NCBI GenBank assembly: GCA_964534565.1
Contig: CAZHON010000002.1
Span: 62,001 to 126,000, forward strand
Length of the DNA: 64,000 nucleotides
DNA from: CAZHON01 sp964534565
GTDB lineage: Bacteria > Patescibacteriota > Gracilibacteria > Peribacterales > Peribacteraceae
Direction: 5' to 3'
Shown here: piece by piece, positions 7,420 to 16,097 of the stretch
How the letters are laid out: every line of letters starts with the position of its first letter
Position numbering within the stretch: position 1 is the stretch's first letter
Notes under the pieces: model-generated
Databases searched by the model: none
What the model was told of the DNA's origin: nothing
Seen by the model: only the letters and a program-made list of their open reading frames with translations
Program-made: the position numbers and the translations under genes

Positions 7420-9192
7420 ATGGCCCCAGCTCTCGATTCTACAACACTGGCTCCGGAGGACGAGGAAGCGGCCAAAGCCGAGAAAGAAGCGGCTCTTGCT
7501 GAACGCCGAGAAGCAATTCGAGAATGGGTACGAGACTATGCCTTTGAGACATTCAATACGATGGGTGCTGCATCCGAACGTCAAACACGCGAACTTTTAA
7601 CAGGACTCGATTACATCGAACTGAAAGAAAGTGATGTGTCTGGGTGGGAAAACATGGTGAATGTGATTCTTCCTGCGCAGATGGAGAGTGCTAAAAATCT
7701 CTACTGGAACCGACTCATGAATCCGTTACTCGATTTGTATAACGCAAAAGCAATCGACCGCGATACCATTCAGCGTTGGGACCAGCGCTTCCGCGACCCG
7801 ATGGTCGACTATAAATCGAAGGAAAATTTCATTTTGCGCATTTTGCCTGAGTACATGAAAAACTGGAGAAAGGTTGCCGAAAATCGACAAAAAGTAATGG
7901 AGAAGGCAAAGAAGGAAGGAGTAAATCTGGCCGACACTCCACCGTTGCATAAATTGATGAATGAAGAAGCGTTCTTAAAACTCGATTACCAGGAACGTGC
8001 GGATCTTGTGGCAAAGGCAAGTAGCATGATGACAGCGAAGGAAGTGAATTTGGAACCGAAATGGAACAAGGCGCGTGCGCTCTTAAAACCGCTGACCATT
8101 GGGCCCGAACGCTGTCTGCACCCGAACAAAATCGGTCGCTGGCTGGAGCGCATGATGACGCATTGTCACAATGCGAAAGAGGCCGATCAATTCATCGAGG
8201 ACACACTCCTTCCGTACATTGAAAACTGGCGCAGTGCCCGTGCGGAATACGATTCGCTACATGCCATCGGAATTCCTCGTGGATTTCACGCGGCATCGGA
8301 ACTTAAATTCCTCGGTTGGGAATTCGAGAAGCGACAGAGTTACTTGGAAGAATTACGACGCTCGCAAGAAACAGCCGACGAGTTTGCGGAAACGGCATTG
8401 GCACAGGAAAAGCGCGCCATTCGCCACGATGTCAGCATCAAAGACTGGGAAGGAGCGGAAGAGCGATTGGGCCCCGCATTGGAAGAACACCCCGAGGACC
8501 CTGATTTGCAGTCACTCGAACGCTACATTCGGTCACACAAACCGAAGCAAGGTGAGAAAGAAGAAGGAAAAGAAGAAATGGATCTTTTGACGAAACCTCA
8601 ACAGCATCTCGACACCATTCACCAATTGCTTAGACAAGCCCCTCCGCAGCTTGCACGCATTTACCGCATGGCACTCTTCAAGGGGGCCAAGACGCTCCGC
8701 CGTACGAACCAACTGCTCTACAATCGTATATGGGTTCGCGAACGTGGCTACACGAACGATAAAGATGAGTTCATGCATGCCAACAGTAACCACAATAAGG
8801 AGAAGACGAAGCAGTATGTCGACGACGGACACACGCACGACTTCGAACGCAATGTGATTGACGGTGAAACGGCAAAAGAAGAAGCAGTACGTGACGAGTG
8901 CCGCAGCCCGCAAGCATTGTATGTCAGTTCGGAAAACTTCGAACCGGTCATGCAGAAAATTCACGACAATGCGGGGAATGAAAATTTCGGATATTGGACA
9001 ACGGCCTTCCTCACCGACGTCGACTACGACGCGCAGGCGTCATCCGTTAAAAATCTACAACGCCCTATCCTCAACGAACTTCGTGCGCTGGAAAAATATG
9101 GCTACCAATACACCGACCTCTCCACCCTGACCCTCAAAGAATCTGATGCGCGAAAAATGAGCATCTATAGTGCCGAGAATAGCCAAAATTAG
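7420..9192 (+). CDS. Large soluble orphan protein
   Basis: A 590-residue protein with no signal peptide or membrane segment and no motif I recognise. It is rich in charged helices (for example EEAAKAEKEAALAERREAI near the N-terminus). A highly charged linker lies at about residues 370-385, followed by a C-terminal half with many aromatic and His residues. TATAGG lies 6 nt before the ATG, consistent with a leaderless start. It stands alone between dcd and a lipoprotein gene and is probably lineage-restricted. Confidence 0.6.
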   Translation: MAPALDSTTLAPEDEEAAKAEKEAALAERREAIREWVRDYAFETFNTMGAASERQTRELLTGLDYIELKESDVSGWENMVNVILPAQMESAKNLYWNRLMNPLLDLYNAKAIDRDTIQRWDQRFRDPMVDYKSKENFILRILPEYMKNWRKVAENRQKVMEKAKKEGVNLADTPPLHKLMNEEAFLKLDYQERADLVAKASSMMTAKEVNLEPKWNKARALLKPLTIGPERCLHPNKIGRWLERMMTHCHNAKEADQFIEDTLLPYIENWRSARAEYDSLHAIGIPRGFHAASELKFLGWEFEKRQSYLEELRRSQETADEFAETALAQEKRAIRHDVSIKDWEGAEERLGPALEEHPEDPDLQSLERYIRSHKPKQGEKEEGKEEMDLLTKPQQHLDTIHQLLRQAPPQLARIYRMALFKGAKTLRRTNQLLYNRIWVRERGYTNDKDEFMHANSNHNKEKTKQYVDDGHTHDFERNVIDGETAKEEAVRDECRSPQALYVSSENFEPVMQKIHDNAGNENFGYWTTAFLTDVDYDAQASSVKNLQRPILNELRALEKYGYQYTDLSTLTLKESDARKMSIYSAENSQN

Positions 9193-9238
9193 GCAATCTG
9201 AACGTTGCGTCAACGGGGCAAATCTCTACAATAGGCTC

Positions 9239-9850
9239 ATGAAAAAATTCTCCCCTCTTCTTTTCGTTGCAAGCATTGCCCTCAGTGCATGCGGCGCTCC
9301 GACCAGTTCCATGACGCACGATGAATCGATGCGCAATCCTCTCTATGCGGAGTACTACTGGAACGATCTTGTCGACACACTGACGAATATTGAAATTGAT
9401 GCGACGCGAAAAGAGAATGCAGAGTTTTTGAAAGAGAAGGGAAACCTCGATCGCCTGCACTCACTCAAAGAAGACGCACTTGCAGCAGCAAAAAAGGAAC
9501 GTGCAAAGCGTGATGACGGTGCCTCCGGTCCGTTTGCACGCGACACGGAAGAAACGCAGGGATTCATCATGCTCCTCGACAACGTGCTCTACACAAACCC
9601 CAGCTTCAACACGCCTCCTGGCCCGTCGCTCCACATCTACCTCTCTCCCGTCGTCGATCCACGCGATGCCGTCTTCCCTGATCCGGACGCAACGGACCTA
9701 GGCCTCCTGCAGCAACCCTACGGCGCCCAGACGATGGTCCTTTCCAAGGAGCCAGCAAAGAAGCCACACGTCGTCGTGCTCTACGATACCGTGCTCAAGC
9801 GCATCTACGGATTCGCACAGTTGAGCTACGGACCGAATGCTGAGCTTTAG
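9239..9850 (+). CDS. Lipoprotein of unknown function
   Basis: The N-terminus MKKFSPLLFVASIALSACG is a clear lipoprotein signal, with the lipobox LSAC and lipidated Cys at residue 18. The mature 186 residues carry a charged helical stretch followed by a more hydrophobic region with PPGPSLHIYLSPVVDPRDAV. I do not recognise a family. TACAAT lies exactly 6 nt before this ATG, which decides the start over upstream in-frame codons. The 3' end overlaps the convergent DsbA-like gene by 4 bp. Confidence 0.75.
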   Translation: MKKFSPLLFVASIALSACGAPTSSMTHDESMRNPLYAEYYWNDLVDTLTNIEIDATRKENAEFLKEKGNLDRLHSLKEDALAAAKKERAKRDDGASGPFARDTEETQGFIMLLDNVLYTNPSFNTPPGPSLHIYLSPVVDPRDAVFPDPDATDLGLLQQPYGAQTMVLSKEPAKKPHVVVLYDTVLKRIYGFAQLSYGPNAEL

Positions 9851-10452
9851 AGGCGAGGCGTTGCCGTTTTCAGCGCATCATCGATTGCCTTGCTGAGATC
9901 CTCGCTCGTTGCAGGAACGATGGCGCCGTTGACCATGTAGGTCGGCGTGCCGTTCACTCCCAATTTCACTCCATCTTTGTATTCCGCAAGAATGCCGGAA
10001 CGCTTGATGTGTGAGGTTGTGCAACGCGTGTACAAATCCATATCGAGGTTCAACTTCTTCGCCCACTCCACCAATTGTGCAGGGGACAATTTGTCCTGTT
10101 CCTGATAATTCAAGTCGATGAATTCCCAGAACTTTCCCTGGTCTGCGGCGCACTCTGCACCTTCAGCAGCTGCAAGGGCATATGGATGCAACGTCTGCAG
10201 TGGGAAGTGCGTAAATTCGAAACGAATATCCTTTCCATATTTCTGCAAAAGCTGAGGATTCAACTGAAGGTATGCTCCTCTGCAAGAAGGGCACTGAAGG
10301 TCGGAATATTCGCGAACAATGACTGGACTAGCAGCATTGCTTTGCGGATTTGCTTCGTGGTACAGGTCTGCGCTGATTCCCGTTGTATCGACGCCGCAAG
10401 CCGCAAGAAGTGAAGAGAAAAGGACCGTTTGAAGAATGTGTTGGATTCGCAT
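9847..10452 (-). CDS. DsbA/DsbG-like thiol oxidoreductase lipoprotein
   Basis: The signal ends in lipobox LAAC (Cys about residue 19), so the protein is anchored outside the membrane. The thioredoxin-fold active site is CPSC in REYSDLQCPSCRGAYLQ. The cis-Pro loop GVNGTPTYMVNG follows near residue 168, and the helical insertion FEFTHFPLQTLHPYALAAAE is typical of DsbA-like thioredoxin_4 domains. It probably makes disulfides in exported proteins, which fits the cysteine-rich surface proteins at 43-54.7 kb. TATCCT lies 6 nt before the ATG, suggesting a leaderless transcript. Confidence 0.9.
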   Translation of the reverse strand: MRIQHILQTVLFSSLLAACGVDTTGISADLYHEANPQSNAASPVIVREYSDLQCPSCRGAYLQLNPQLLQKYGKDIRFEFTHFPLQTLHPYALAAAEGAECAADQGKFWEFIDLNYQEQDKLSPAQLVEWAKKLNLDMDLYTRCTTSHIKRSGILAEYKDGVKLGVNGTPTYMVNGAIVPATSEDLSKAIDDALKTATPRL

Positions 10453-10538
10453 ACGCGGAGGATACCGTGTGCGGCATAAGAGAGCTATATTGTTTTCTTA
10501 ATGTCCACGAAGTGCAAAAGCGATATACTCCTGACCTC

Positions 10539-11999
10539 ATGTCCCTCTACCGACAGTATCGGCCAAAAATCTTCGCAGATGTCGTGGGGCAAGATCATGT
10601 CGTTTCCACGCTCGAACAGGCAATCAAGCAGGACAAAATCAGTCATGCATATCTGTTTTCGGGACCACGCGGAACGGGAAAGACAACGCTCGCTCGCATT
10701 CTCGCAACCGAGCTTGTGACAAAGAATGTCACCGATGCAGCGCAGCGCCAAAAGTTGGCAGAAGGAGTGGAAGACGGGTCGCTCGTCGATGTCATTGAAA
10801 TCGATGCTGCGAGCAACACCGGCGTCGACACCATTCGTGAACTCATTGAGAAAATTCAGTTCTCCCCCATCGTCGCCGCCGCCAAGGTGTACATCATCGA
10901 TGAAGTGCACATGCTCTCGAAGGGCGCCTTCAACGCGCTCCTCAAGACGCTCGAAGAACCTCCTTCCTACGCGTACTTCATTCTCGCAACAACAGAACTG
11001 CACAAAGTTCCTGCCACCATTCAATCGCGTTGCCAGCGATTCCAATTGAAGCAGGTGGAAGAAGAAGGAATCATCCGCCGCCTCCAATTTGTCGCGGACC
11101 AGGAACATATTTCGGTCGAACGCCCTGCACTGCGCGCGATTGCGCACCACGTTCAAGGAGGAATGCGCGATGCGTTGGCACTGCTCGATCAATTGCGCGC
11201 GCTGCCTGCAATCACACTCGCAGATGTGCAAGATCGCATCGGCGAAACGGGCCATGAGCTTGCGAACGAACTCCTTGCCGCGATTGATGCTGCCGATGAG
11301 TCGGCTGTCCTGGGCATCACACGCCGCATTGAGGAACAGGCAATCCCCTACGAGAACATCATCCGCACCTTGCTCTCCACACTCCGCACACAGCTGCATC
11401 AAGCGATCGATGCGAAGCAACCCACCGCCGTCCTGCTCCATCGACTCGATACTCTTCTGGGTGCATTGCGTTCCATTCGCCTCTCTCCTCTGCCTGTTTT
11501 AGTGCTTGAGTCCTCCCTCCTCTCGCTCATTCGTGGGAACGAGGCACCGACTCCGTCTGCAAACTCCTTCGTTCCACCGCCCGCACCCAACGTGAACAAA
11601 CCCGCAGCACCGGTAACGCACCGAGAACCCGTTGCTCCAAAGGTTGCCGCAAAAGAACCCGAAAAATCCGGAGCCGTCGAAGTCCCCGCTCTCGATATTC
11701 ATACTCTTCGCTCTTTGTGGAATGAGATTTTGAAAACCATCGAACCTCCTTCGGTACGCATGTCCCTCAAAGACGCTTCGGTTCAGTCGATCGATGGCAA
11801 CACGCTCACGCTCGTGTTCTCCTCCAATTTCCATAAGAGCAAAGTCAGCGCGATCGAGGCCTCGCGCGCAATCGAAGAACACCTGCTTCAACGCTTTGGA
11901 GTTCCTGTGAAATTGAAATGCACCCTTGAGGAAGGAACGACGCCTGTGCAGGACAAAGAGATGGTCGACCTTGCATCTGCCGCTGCAGAAATATTCTAA
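10539..11999 (+). CDS. dnaX: DNA polymerase III subunits gamma/tau, lacking the zinc module
   Basis: Clamp-loader ATPase. The start at ATG 10539 gives the canonical MSLYRQYRPKIFADVVGQDH. Walker A is GPRGTGKTTLAR, then DVIEIDAASNTGVDTIREL, Walker B YIIDEVHMLSKGAFNALLKTLEEPP and the sensor/arginine-finger region PATIQSRCQRF. Most DnaX proteins have a four-cysteine zinc module between Walker A and the DAASN motif; here that segment (TKNVTDAAQRQKLAEGVED) has no cysteine. A proline-rich linker at about residues 355-400 joins the C-terminal tau-like domain. I see no A-AAA-AAG slippery heptamer. TATACT lies 9 nt before the ATG. Confidence 0.95.
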   Translation: MSLYRQYRPKIFADVVGQDHVVSTLEQAIKQDKISHAYLFSGPRGTGKTTLARILATELVTKNVTDAAQRQKLAEGVEDGSLVDVIEIDAASNTGVDTIRELIEKIQFSPIVAAAKVYIIDEVHMLSKGAFNALLKTLEEPPSYAYFILATTELHKVPATIQSRCQRFQLKQVEEEGIIRRLQFVADQEHISVERPALRAIAHHVQGGMRDALALLDQLRALPAITLADVQDRIGETGHELANELLAAIDAADESAVLGITRRIEEQAIPYENIIRTLLSTLRTQLHQAIDAKQPTAVLLHRLDTLLGALRSIRLSPLPVLVLESSLLSLIRGNEAPTPSANSFVPPPAPNVNKPAAPVTHREPVAPKVAAKEPEKSGAVEVPALDIHTLRSLWNEILKTIEPPSVRMSLKDASVQSIDGNTLTLVFSSNFHKSKVSAIEASRAIEEHLLQRFGVPVKLKCTLEEGTTPVQDKEMVDLASAAAEIF

Positions 12000-12004
12000 A
12001 TCCT

Positions 12005-12580
12005 ATGGATTTGATTCAAGAAAAAGCACGGGCCCGAGAAGCGATGCGACAACGTTTGCAGGAACTGAAGCCCGAGGTGCGCGACGCCGAAAGCCGCAGT
12101 ATCTGCCGTCGTATTTTAGAGAATTTGCCGCCCGCTCCGCTCTCCATTTGCATCTATCATGCACTCTCATCCGAAGCGTCGCTCGCAATGCTTCTGCCTG
12201 CTCTGTGGGACCGCGGAGACAGTGTGTTCTTGGCACGGTTCCTCAGTGGCAAATTATCCTTCGGACAGATTGAAGAAGAGACAACCTTGCTCAAGGGCAT
12301 GCTGGGAATCCTCGAGCCACCCCTCGATGCGCTGTCCCCCAGCGTCGAAGGGATCGATCTCGTTTTGACTCCCGGCTTGGCGTTCGACCGAACGGGCGCA
12401 CGCTTGGGTCGCGGCAATGGAGGCTATGACAAGTGGTTTGCCCTCCTGAAGGGAGTAAACAGCCACGTTCGAATTTGGGGCATTGCCTTGGACTGCCAAA
12501 TGCTCCCCGAGCTTCCGACAGAGGCACATGACGTTCGGATGAATGCGGTGGTAACACCAAGGGAATTTATACGAGTGTAG
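12005..12580 (+). CDS. 5-formyltetrahydrofolate cyclo-ligase
   Basis: Converts 5-formyl-THF to 5,10-methenyl-THF with ATP. The sequence has the family pattern: an N-terminal helical region with RQRLQELKPEVRDAESRSI, then the folate/ATP segment including LVLTPGLAFDRTGARLGRGNGGYDKW, where GRGNGGYDK is the diagnostic motif. The 191-residue length is normal. It begins 5 nt after dnaX and lies just upstream of glyA, whose reaction supplies one-carbon folates, so the two are metabolically linked. Confidence 0.93.
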   Translation: MDLIQEKARAREAMRQRLQELKPEVRDAESRSICRRILENLPPAPLSICIYHALSSEASLAMLLPALWDRGDSVFLARFLSGKLSFGQIEEETTLLKGMLGILEPPLDALSPSVEGIDLVLTPGLAFDRTGARLGRGNGGYDKWFALLKGVNSHVRIWGIALDCQMLPELPTEAHDVRMNAVVTPREFIRV

Positions 12581-12608
12581 AAGTATAAAGTGCAGTACTC
12601 TTGGAATA

Positions 12609-12656
12609 ACTTTCGAACTTTTAAACTTTTAAAATTTTAAACTTCTGGACTATACT
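12609..12656 (+). promoter_or_regulatory. glyA promoter with AT-rich upstream tract
   Basis: TATACT at 12651-12656 lies 8 nt before the glyA ATG. It is preceded by an A/T tract with repeated AACTTTTAAA units that resembles an UP element. The very short leader again has no Shine-Dalgarno sequence. Confidence 0.6.
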
Positions 12657-12664
12657 TCCACCCC

Positions 12665-13930
12665 ATGCCTGTTTTCGACGCGCTGAAAGCACAGGACCCC
12701 GCGATTTATAACGCCATTATGGGCGAAATGAAGCGCCAAACCGATGGAGTCGAATTGATTCCGTCCGAAAACTATATCTCCGCAGCGGTGATGGAAACGA
12801 TGGGATCGGTGTTGAATAACAAGTACAGCGAAGGCTACCCAACGAAGCGGTACTACGGAGGTCAGGAGTACACCGACATTGTCGAACAGCTCGCAATCGA
12901 CCGGGCGAAGCAGCTTTTCCGCTGTGGCCACGCAAACGTACAGCCGCACGCAGGCGCCCCTGCAAACGTCGCAACTTACTTCGCACTCTGCGAACCGGGG
13001 GACACGATCATGGGAATGGATTTGAGCCACGGAGGTCACCTGACGCACGGACACCCTGTGACGTACATCACCAAGATTTTCAAGTTCGTGCGCTACAAGA
13101 TGAAAGATATTGAGACCGGAGAAATCGACTACGACGAAATGCGCGAAGTCGCCCTGCGTGAGAAACCAAAGATTCTGTTGGCCGGGTACTCTGCGTACCC
13201 ACGCGAACTTGATTACGCAAAGATGAAGGCCATTGCCGACGAGGTCGGTGCCATCACGATCATGGATATGGCGCACGTCGCGGGACTGATCGCCGGCGGG
13301 GCGCACAAGAACCCCTTCGATTTCGGGTTCGACATTTGCACGACCACAACACATAAGAGTCTGCGCGGACCGCGTGGTGGAATGATCCTGACCAAGACAG
13401 AGGAACTGGGAAAGAAGATCGATAAATCGGTGTTCCCAGGCTTCCAGGGCGGCCCAATCATGCAGATGGTGGCAGCCAAAGCCGTAGCTTTTGGAGAGGC
13501 GCTGGAGCCATCATTCAAGGACTACGCTCACCAGATCATCAAGAACTCCAAACACATGGCCGACTGTTTCATGAAGCGCGGCTCACGACTCATCACCGGC
13601 GGAACAAGCAATCACCTCATGCTCATCGACGCGGTTGCGTCGTGGGGAATCACCGGTGCCGAAGCTGAACACTTGTTCGATCGCATTGGCATCACGATGA
13701 ACAAGAACATGATTGCCGACGATGCACGTAAACCGATGGACCCATCGGGCGTACGCTTGGGAACTCCTGCAATCACCACTCGTGGCATGAAAGAAGCGGA
13801 AATGGAGCAGCTCGTGGACTTCATGTTCCGAGCGATCGAGAACCGCGCAGACGACGCCAAAATCGCCTCTCTGCATCACGACGTGATCGAGTTCTGTCAC
13901 AAGTTCCCTGTTCCGGGGATTAAAGCGTAA
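12665..13930 (+). CDS. glyA: Serine hydroxymethyltransferase
   Basis: PLP enzyme interconverting serine and glycine with transfer of a one-carbon unit to THF. The signatures are VELIPSENYIS near the N-terminus, YPTKRYYGGQEYTDIVE, the glycine-rich QPHAGAPAN, and the PLP-lysine motif TTTTHKSLRGPRGG. The C-terminal VRLGTPAITTRGMKEAEM also fits. The 421-residue length is standard. It has its own promoter, 84 nt downstream of the folate cyclo-ligase gene. Confidence 0.97.
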   Translation: MPVFDALKAQDPAIYNAIMGEMKRQTDGVELIPSENYISAAVMETMGSVLNNKYSEGYPTKRYYGGQEYTDIVEQLAIDRAKQLFRCGHANVQPHAGAPANVATYFALCEPGDTIMGMDLSHGGHLTHGHPVTYITKIFKFVRYKMKDIETGEIDYDEMREVALREKPKILLAGYSAYPRELDYAKMKAIADEVGAITIMDMAHVAGLIAGGAHKNPFDFGFDICTTTTHKSLRGPRGGMILTKTEELGKKIDKSVFPGFQGGPIMQMVAAKAVAFGEALEPSFKDYAHQIIKNSKHMADCFMKRGSRLITGGTSNHLMLIDAVASWGITGAEAEHLFDRIGITMNKNMIADDARKPMDPSGVRLGTPAITTRGMKEAEMEQLVDFMFRAIENRADDAKIASLHHDVIEFCHKFPVPGIKA

Positions 13931-13965
13931 AAGTCATCCTTTCAGGATTTCTTTCCTTCTTCTTT

Positions 13966-14394
13966 ATGGCAACAGACGTATTGCCTCCAGACGAACAGAA
14001 CGACCGACACAAAGAAGTGCCAGTGCCATCGACCTTCGAACGTTCGCATGCACAATTTCGAAATGCCTACACTCAATTCCTCAACTATCGATCAGGCACC
14101 GACGCTTCCGAGAACGCATTTGTACACGTTCAAGAAGTCGTTTCGCAGACAGTGAAGACTGTTCTCGAGGCCATCAAACACTATCAAAAGAAAATACAGC
14201 GACTGCAAAAGGAAAAGGATTTTGGCGAAGCGCAGGCGAGCGCGAAAAAACTTTCCCGTTGTTACGACGATATTCTCTCCATACGCCTGGCCGAAGCGGA
14301 GCTCTCGGCACAGAGCAATCTCACCAAGACTGCTGTTCATTTGAAAAATGCACAGTCCCTGGAAACCGCCACATCATCGACGGACTATCGATGA
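13966..14394 (+). CDS. Coiled-coil orphan protein
   Basis: A 142-residue hydrophilic protein with no recognised domain. The central region (about residues 55-100) has heptad-like spacing and many Lys/Glu residues (KHYQKKIQRLQKEKDFGEAQ), suggesting a coiled coil. It follows glyA by 35 bp, and the ATG is preceded by TTTCTTTCCTTCTTCTTT, a pure pyrimidine leader. It may be co-transcribed with glyA. Confidence 0.6.
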   Translation: MATDVLPPDEQNDRHKEVPVPSTFERSHAQFRNAYTQFLNYRSGTDASENAFVHVQEVVSQTVKTVLEAIKHYQKKIQRLQKEKDFGEAQASAKKLSRCYDDILSIRLAEAELSAQSNLTKTAVHLKNAQSLETATSSTDYR

Positions 14395-14472
14395 CGAGAA
14401 AAAATGTATAAAAACTTCACATTTTTAGTGTTTTTCAAACGTACGAGAAACGCTCTTTTCCAAGCATTTTAT

Positions 14473-15033
14473 GAACACAAAATGTATCCAGAACCCGATT
14501 CACACCACGCGTCCACCGCAAGAGATTGCGTAAATTCATAGGGGGCGTACATTGGCATGATTTGTTCCGCACAGCGCAGCAAGTCACCACAAACAACCAA
14601 GACAAACAGATTCATTCTTTTACACCACGGAAAACAGAGAGAGGAGGAGGCGCACTCAACTTGCGCTGGCTCCTCCTAGGCACACTTCCTCTATCCTCTT
14701 GGAACACTACTGGGTACAGGAACCTGATCGCAGTCACCCGTGTCTCCTCCCCTCTCTGCTCTGCAACCATTACGTACTATGAAGTGAGGACTCCCATAGT
14801 GCGCGACCCCTTTACTCCCCAGTGTTTCCCTTCGTCCTAACGGACTTTGCGGCAAACCGGTCCGGGGACTTCGTAAGGTCACGAGGAGAAACAAGAGACC
14901 AGAGCAAGGCTGAGAGTCGAGACCACCTCATCTCACGTCGCCTTCATCACTGCCGCCTAGAACGAACTTTCCAGGTCGCAACGAAGGATGACAAAACAAA
15001 AACACAAACGGCCAGCAATGGTCGTTTTTGTTT
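14473..15033 (+). ncRNA. Large structured non-coding RNA, copy B of a new family
   Basis: No conserved reading frame is present, but the sequence matches 35081-35625 (minus strand) along its whole length. Nearly identical blocks include TCTCTGCTCTGCAACC, CAGTGTTTCCCT, GGCAAACCGGTCCGGG and GAGGAGAAACAAGAGACC. Between these lie helices whose arms differ in the two copies yet still pair: GTCC/GGAC here versus GTTC/GAAC, ACTATG/CATAGT versus ACGATG/CATCGT, and CTTCGT/ACGAGG versus CCTCGT/ACGAGG. The terminator stem also covaries. I find no RNase P, tmRNA or SRP signature. The 5' end is placed at the start of similarity (GAACACA); the promoter is not identified. Confidence 0.85.
15006..15033 (+). 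terminator. Intrinsic terminator of ncRNA copy B
   Basis: A nine-base-pair stem AAACGGCCA/TGGTCGTTT with a GCAA loop runs into a T-rich tail. The same architecture ends copy A. Confidence 0.85.
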
Positions 15034-15700
15034 ATGGAGCGCTATTTTTATTGAATCTATTCTCGTGTAACTCTTTGCGCTCTGCCTCTAAGGCACCCAG
15101 ACGATCCAAAAGAGGCAATACACGTTCCACGTTCTGAAGATCGGGATGTTGTCCGCGGAGCAATGCTTCCTTGCAACGACGATGAGCGATGCCTAGTTCA
15201 AAAAAGATCAGCTTCCCTTCTGCAGTCTCACAGTAATCAGTGATGTCATTTGCCTCAGGATAAATACCGATTTCCTTGCTGCGCTCAAGGAATTCCGCCG
15301 CTCGGTTTGCTAATTGATGGGACGCATGAAATTCGCGATGCGTTTTGCAATCGTCACAATCACAGCCCGAACGTTTCGGCTGCGTTATTTTGTAACTGTG
15401 ATTGGAGTAAGGAGTGTGCTCTCTTGGAACGGGCGCCTTATGCGAAAAGAGTTGAGGGCAACCTCCCTGCATACGAGCACCCGTGACATCGATGAAGTGA
15501 CCGGGAAATAACAGTCCTGCGATACGATGTGTGTAGTAGAGGAGTTTTGCATCCACCCGCGTACTCCACGATGAACGCCCCTCGCGTACAAGATCAGCTG
15601 TCGGAAAGTGCGTTCGCCATTCATGTTTGTCATGCATGGAATACACATCTGCATTACACCCTTCGGCATACAAATTCCGCATACGGAGGTAAATTACCAC
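15032..15700 (-). CDS. Orphan protein with CDC-DDC cysteine cluster
   Basis: This 222-residue protein matches no family I know. The middle has SGCDCDDCKTHREFHASHQ, a Cys/His cluster that could bind a metal. The C-terminal third is helical and leucine-rich (VERVLPLLDRLGALEAERKEL). The start is uncertain: GTG 15700 or ATG 15682. It converges on ncRNA copy B, whose terminator touches its stop codon. Confidence 0.6.
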   Translation of the reverse strand: MVIYLRMRNLYAEGCNADVYSMHDKHEWRTHFPTADLVREGRSSWSTRVDAKLLYYTHRIAGLLFPGHFIDVTGARMQGGCPQLFSHKAPVPREHTPYSNHSYKITQPKRSGCDCDDCKTHREFHASHQLANRAAEFLERSKEIGIYPEANDITDYCETAEGKLIFFELGIAHRRCKEALLRGQHPDLQNVERVLPLLDRLGALEAERKELHENRFNKNSAP

Positions 15701-15793
15701 CTGAATGTAGTATTTGCAATAATATATTTATATTGTAGAATATACATAGCAGGTTTTGATCTTTCTGTTCCCTCTCTCGCGAAAGGATTCGCC

Positions 15794-16000
15794 ATGAAGA
15801 AGGTTCTTTTGATCGCTGTGTTTCTTATCACGTCGTCTCTTGCAGGATGCAAGACCGCCGAGTCGACCACGAAAATTATCGTGGAAGCGCGCAAGATGCC
15901 CACAGAGCAGTACGACTACAACGTACCACTGCATGTGAGTATCCCAAGTGCTCCCGAATTTACCGCCAGGGTCGAAATGGAAATACACGCAATTCGATAA
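15794..16000 (+). CDS. Small lipoprotein
   Basis: A 68-residue protein: MKKVLLIAVFLITSSLAGC is a lipoprotein signal with lipobox LAGC (Cys residue 19). The mature part is about 50 residues with no recognised fold. An AT-rich promoter region (TTGCAATAATATATTTATATTGTAGAAT) lies upstream. The ATG follows a sequence with weak purine content, and longer in-frame extensions lack a signal peptide, so this start is preferred. Confidence 0.65.
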   Translation: MKKVLLIAVFLITSSLAGCKTAESTTKIIVEARKMPTEQYDYNVPLHVSIPSAPEFTARVEMEIHAIR

Positions 16001-16097
16001 CTTGCTCAAGCCGTCCTTCTCCACATCATTTTTCCCGATAGATGAAGCGCCATCACGGAAAAATCCAGGCATTCTGTCTGGGGAGAGGGACGGCCCT

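Noticed and set aside
11640..11690. Programmed frameshift in dnaX
   Set aside because: No A6G-type slippery heptamer with a downstream hairpin is visible; the A runs are short and interrupted.
14473..15033. RNase P RNA, tmRNA or SRP RNA
   Set aside because: I see no GAGGAAAGTCCGGGC block, no tRNA-like ends with CCA, no tag reading frame, and no SRP GGAAG/GNRA domain. Two diverged copies are also unexpected for these.
14822..15070. Similar short peptides encoded in both large-RNA copies (sharing RSRGETRDQSK)
   Set aside because: The identity reflects the conserved RNA block. Differences are not concentrated at third codon positions, and the frames diverge and stop at different places.
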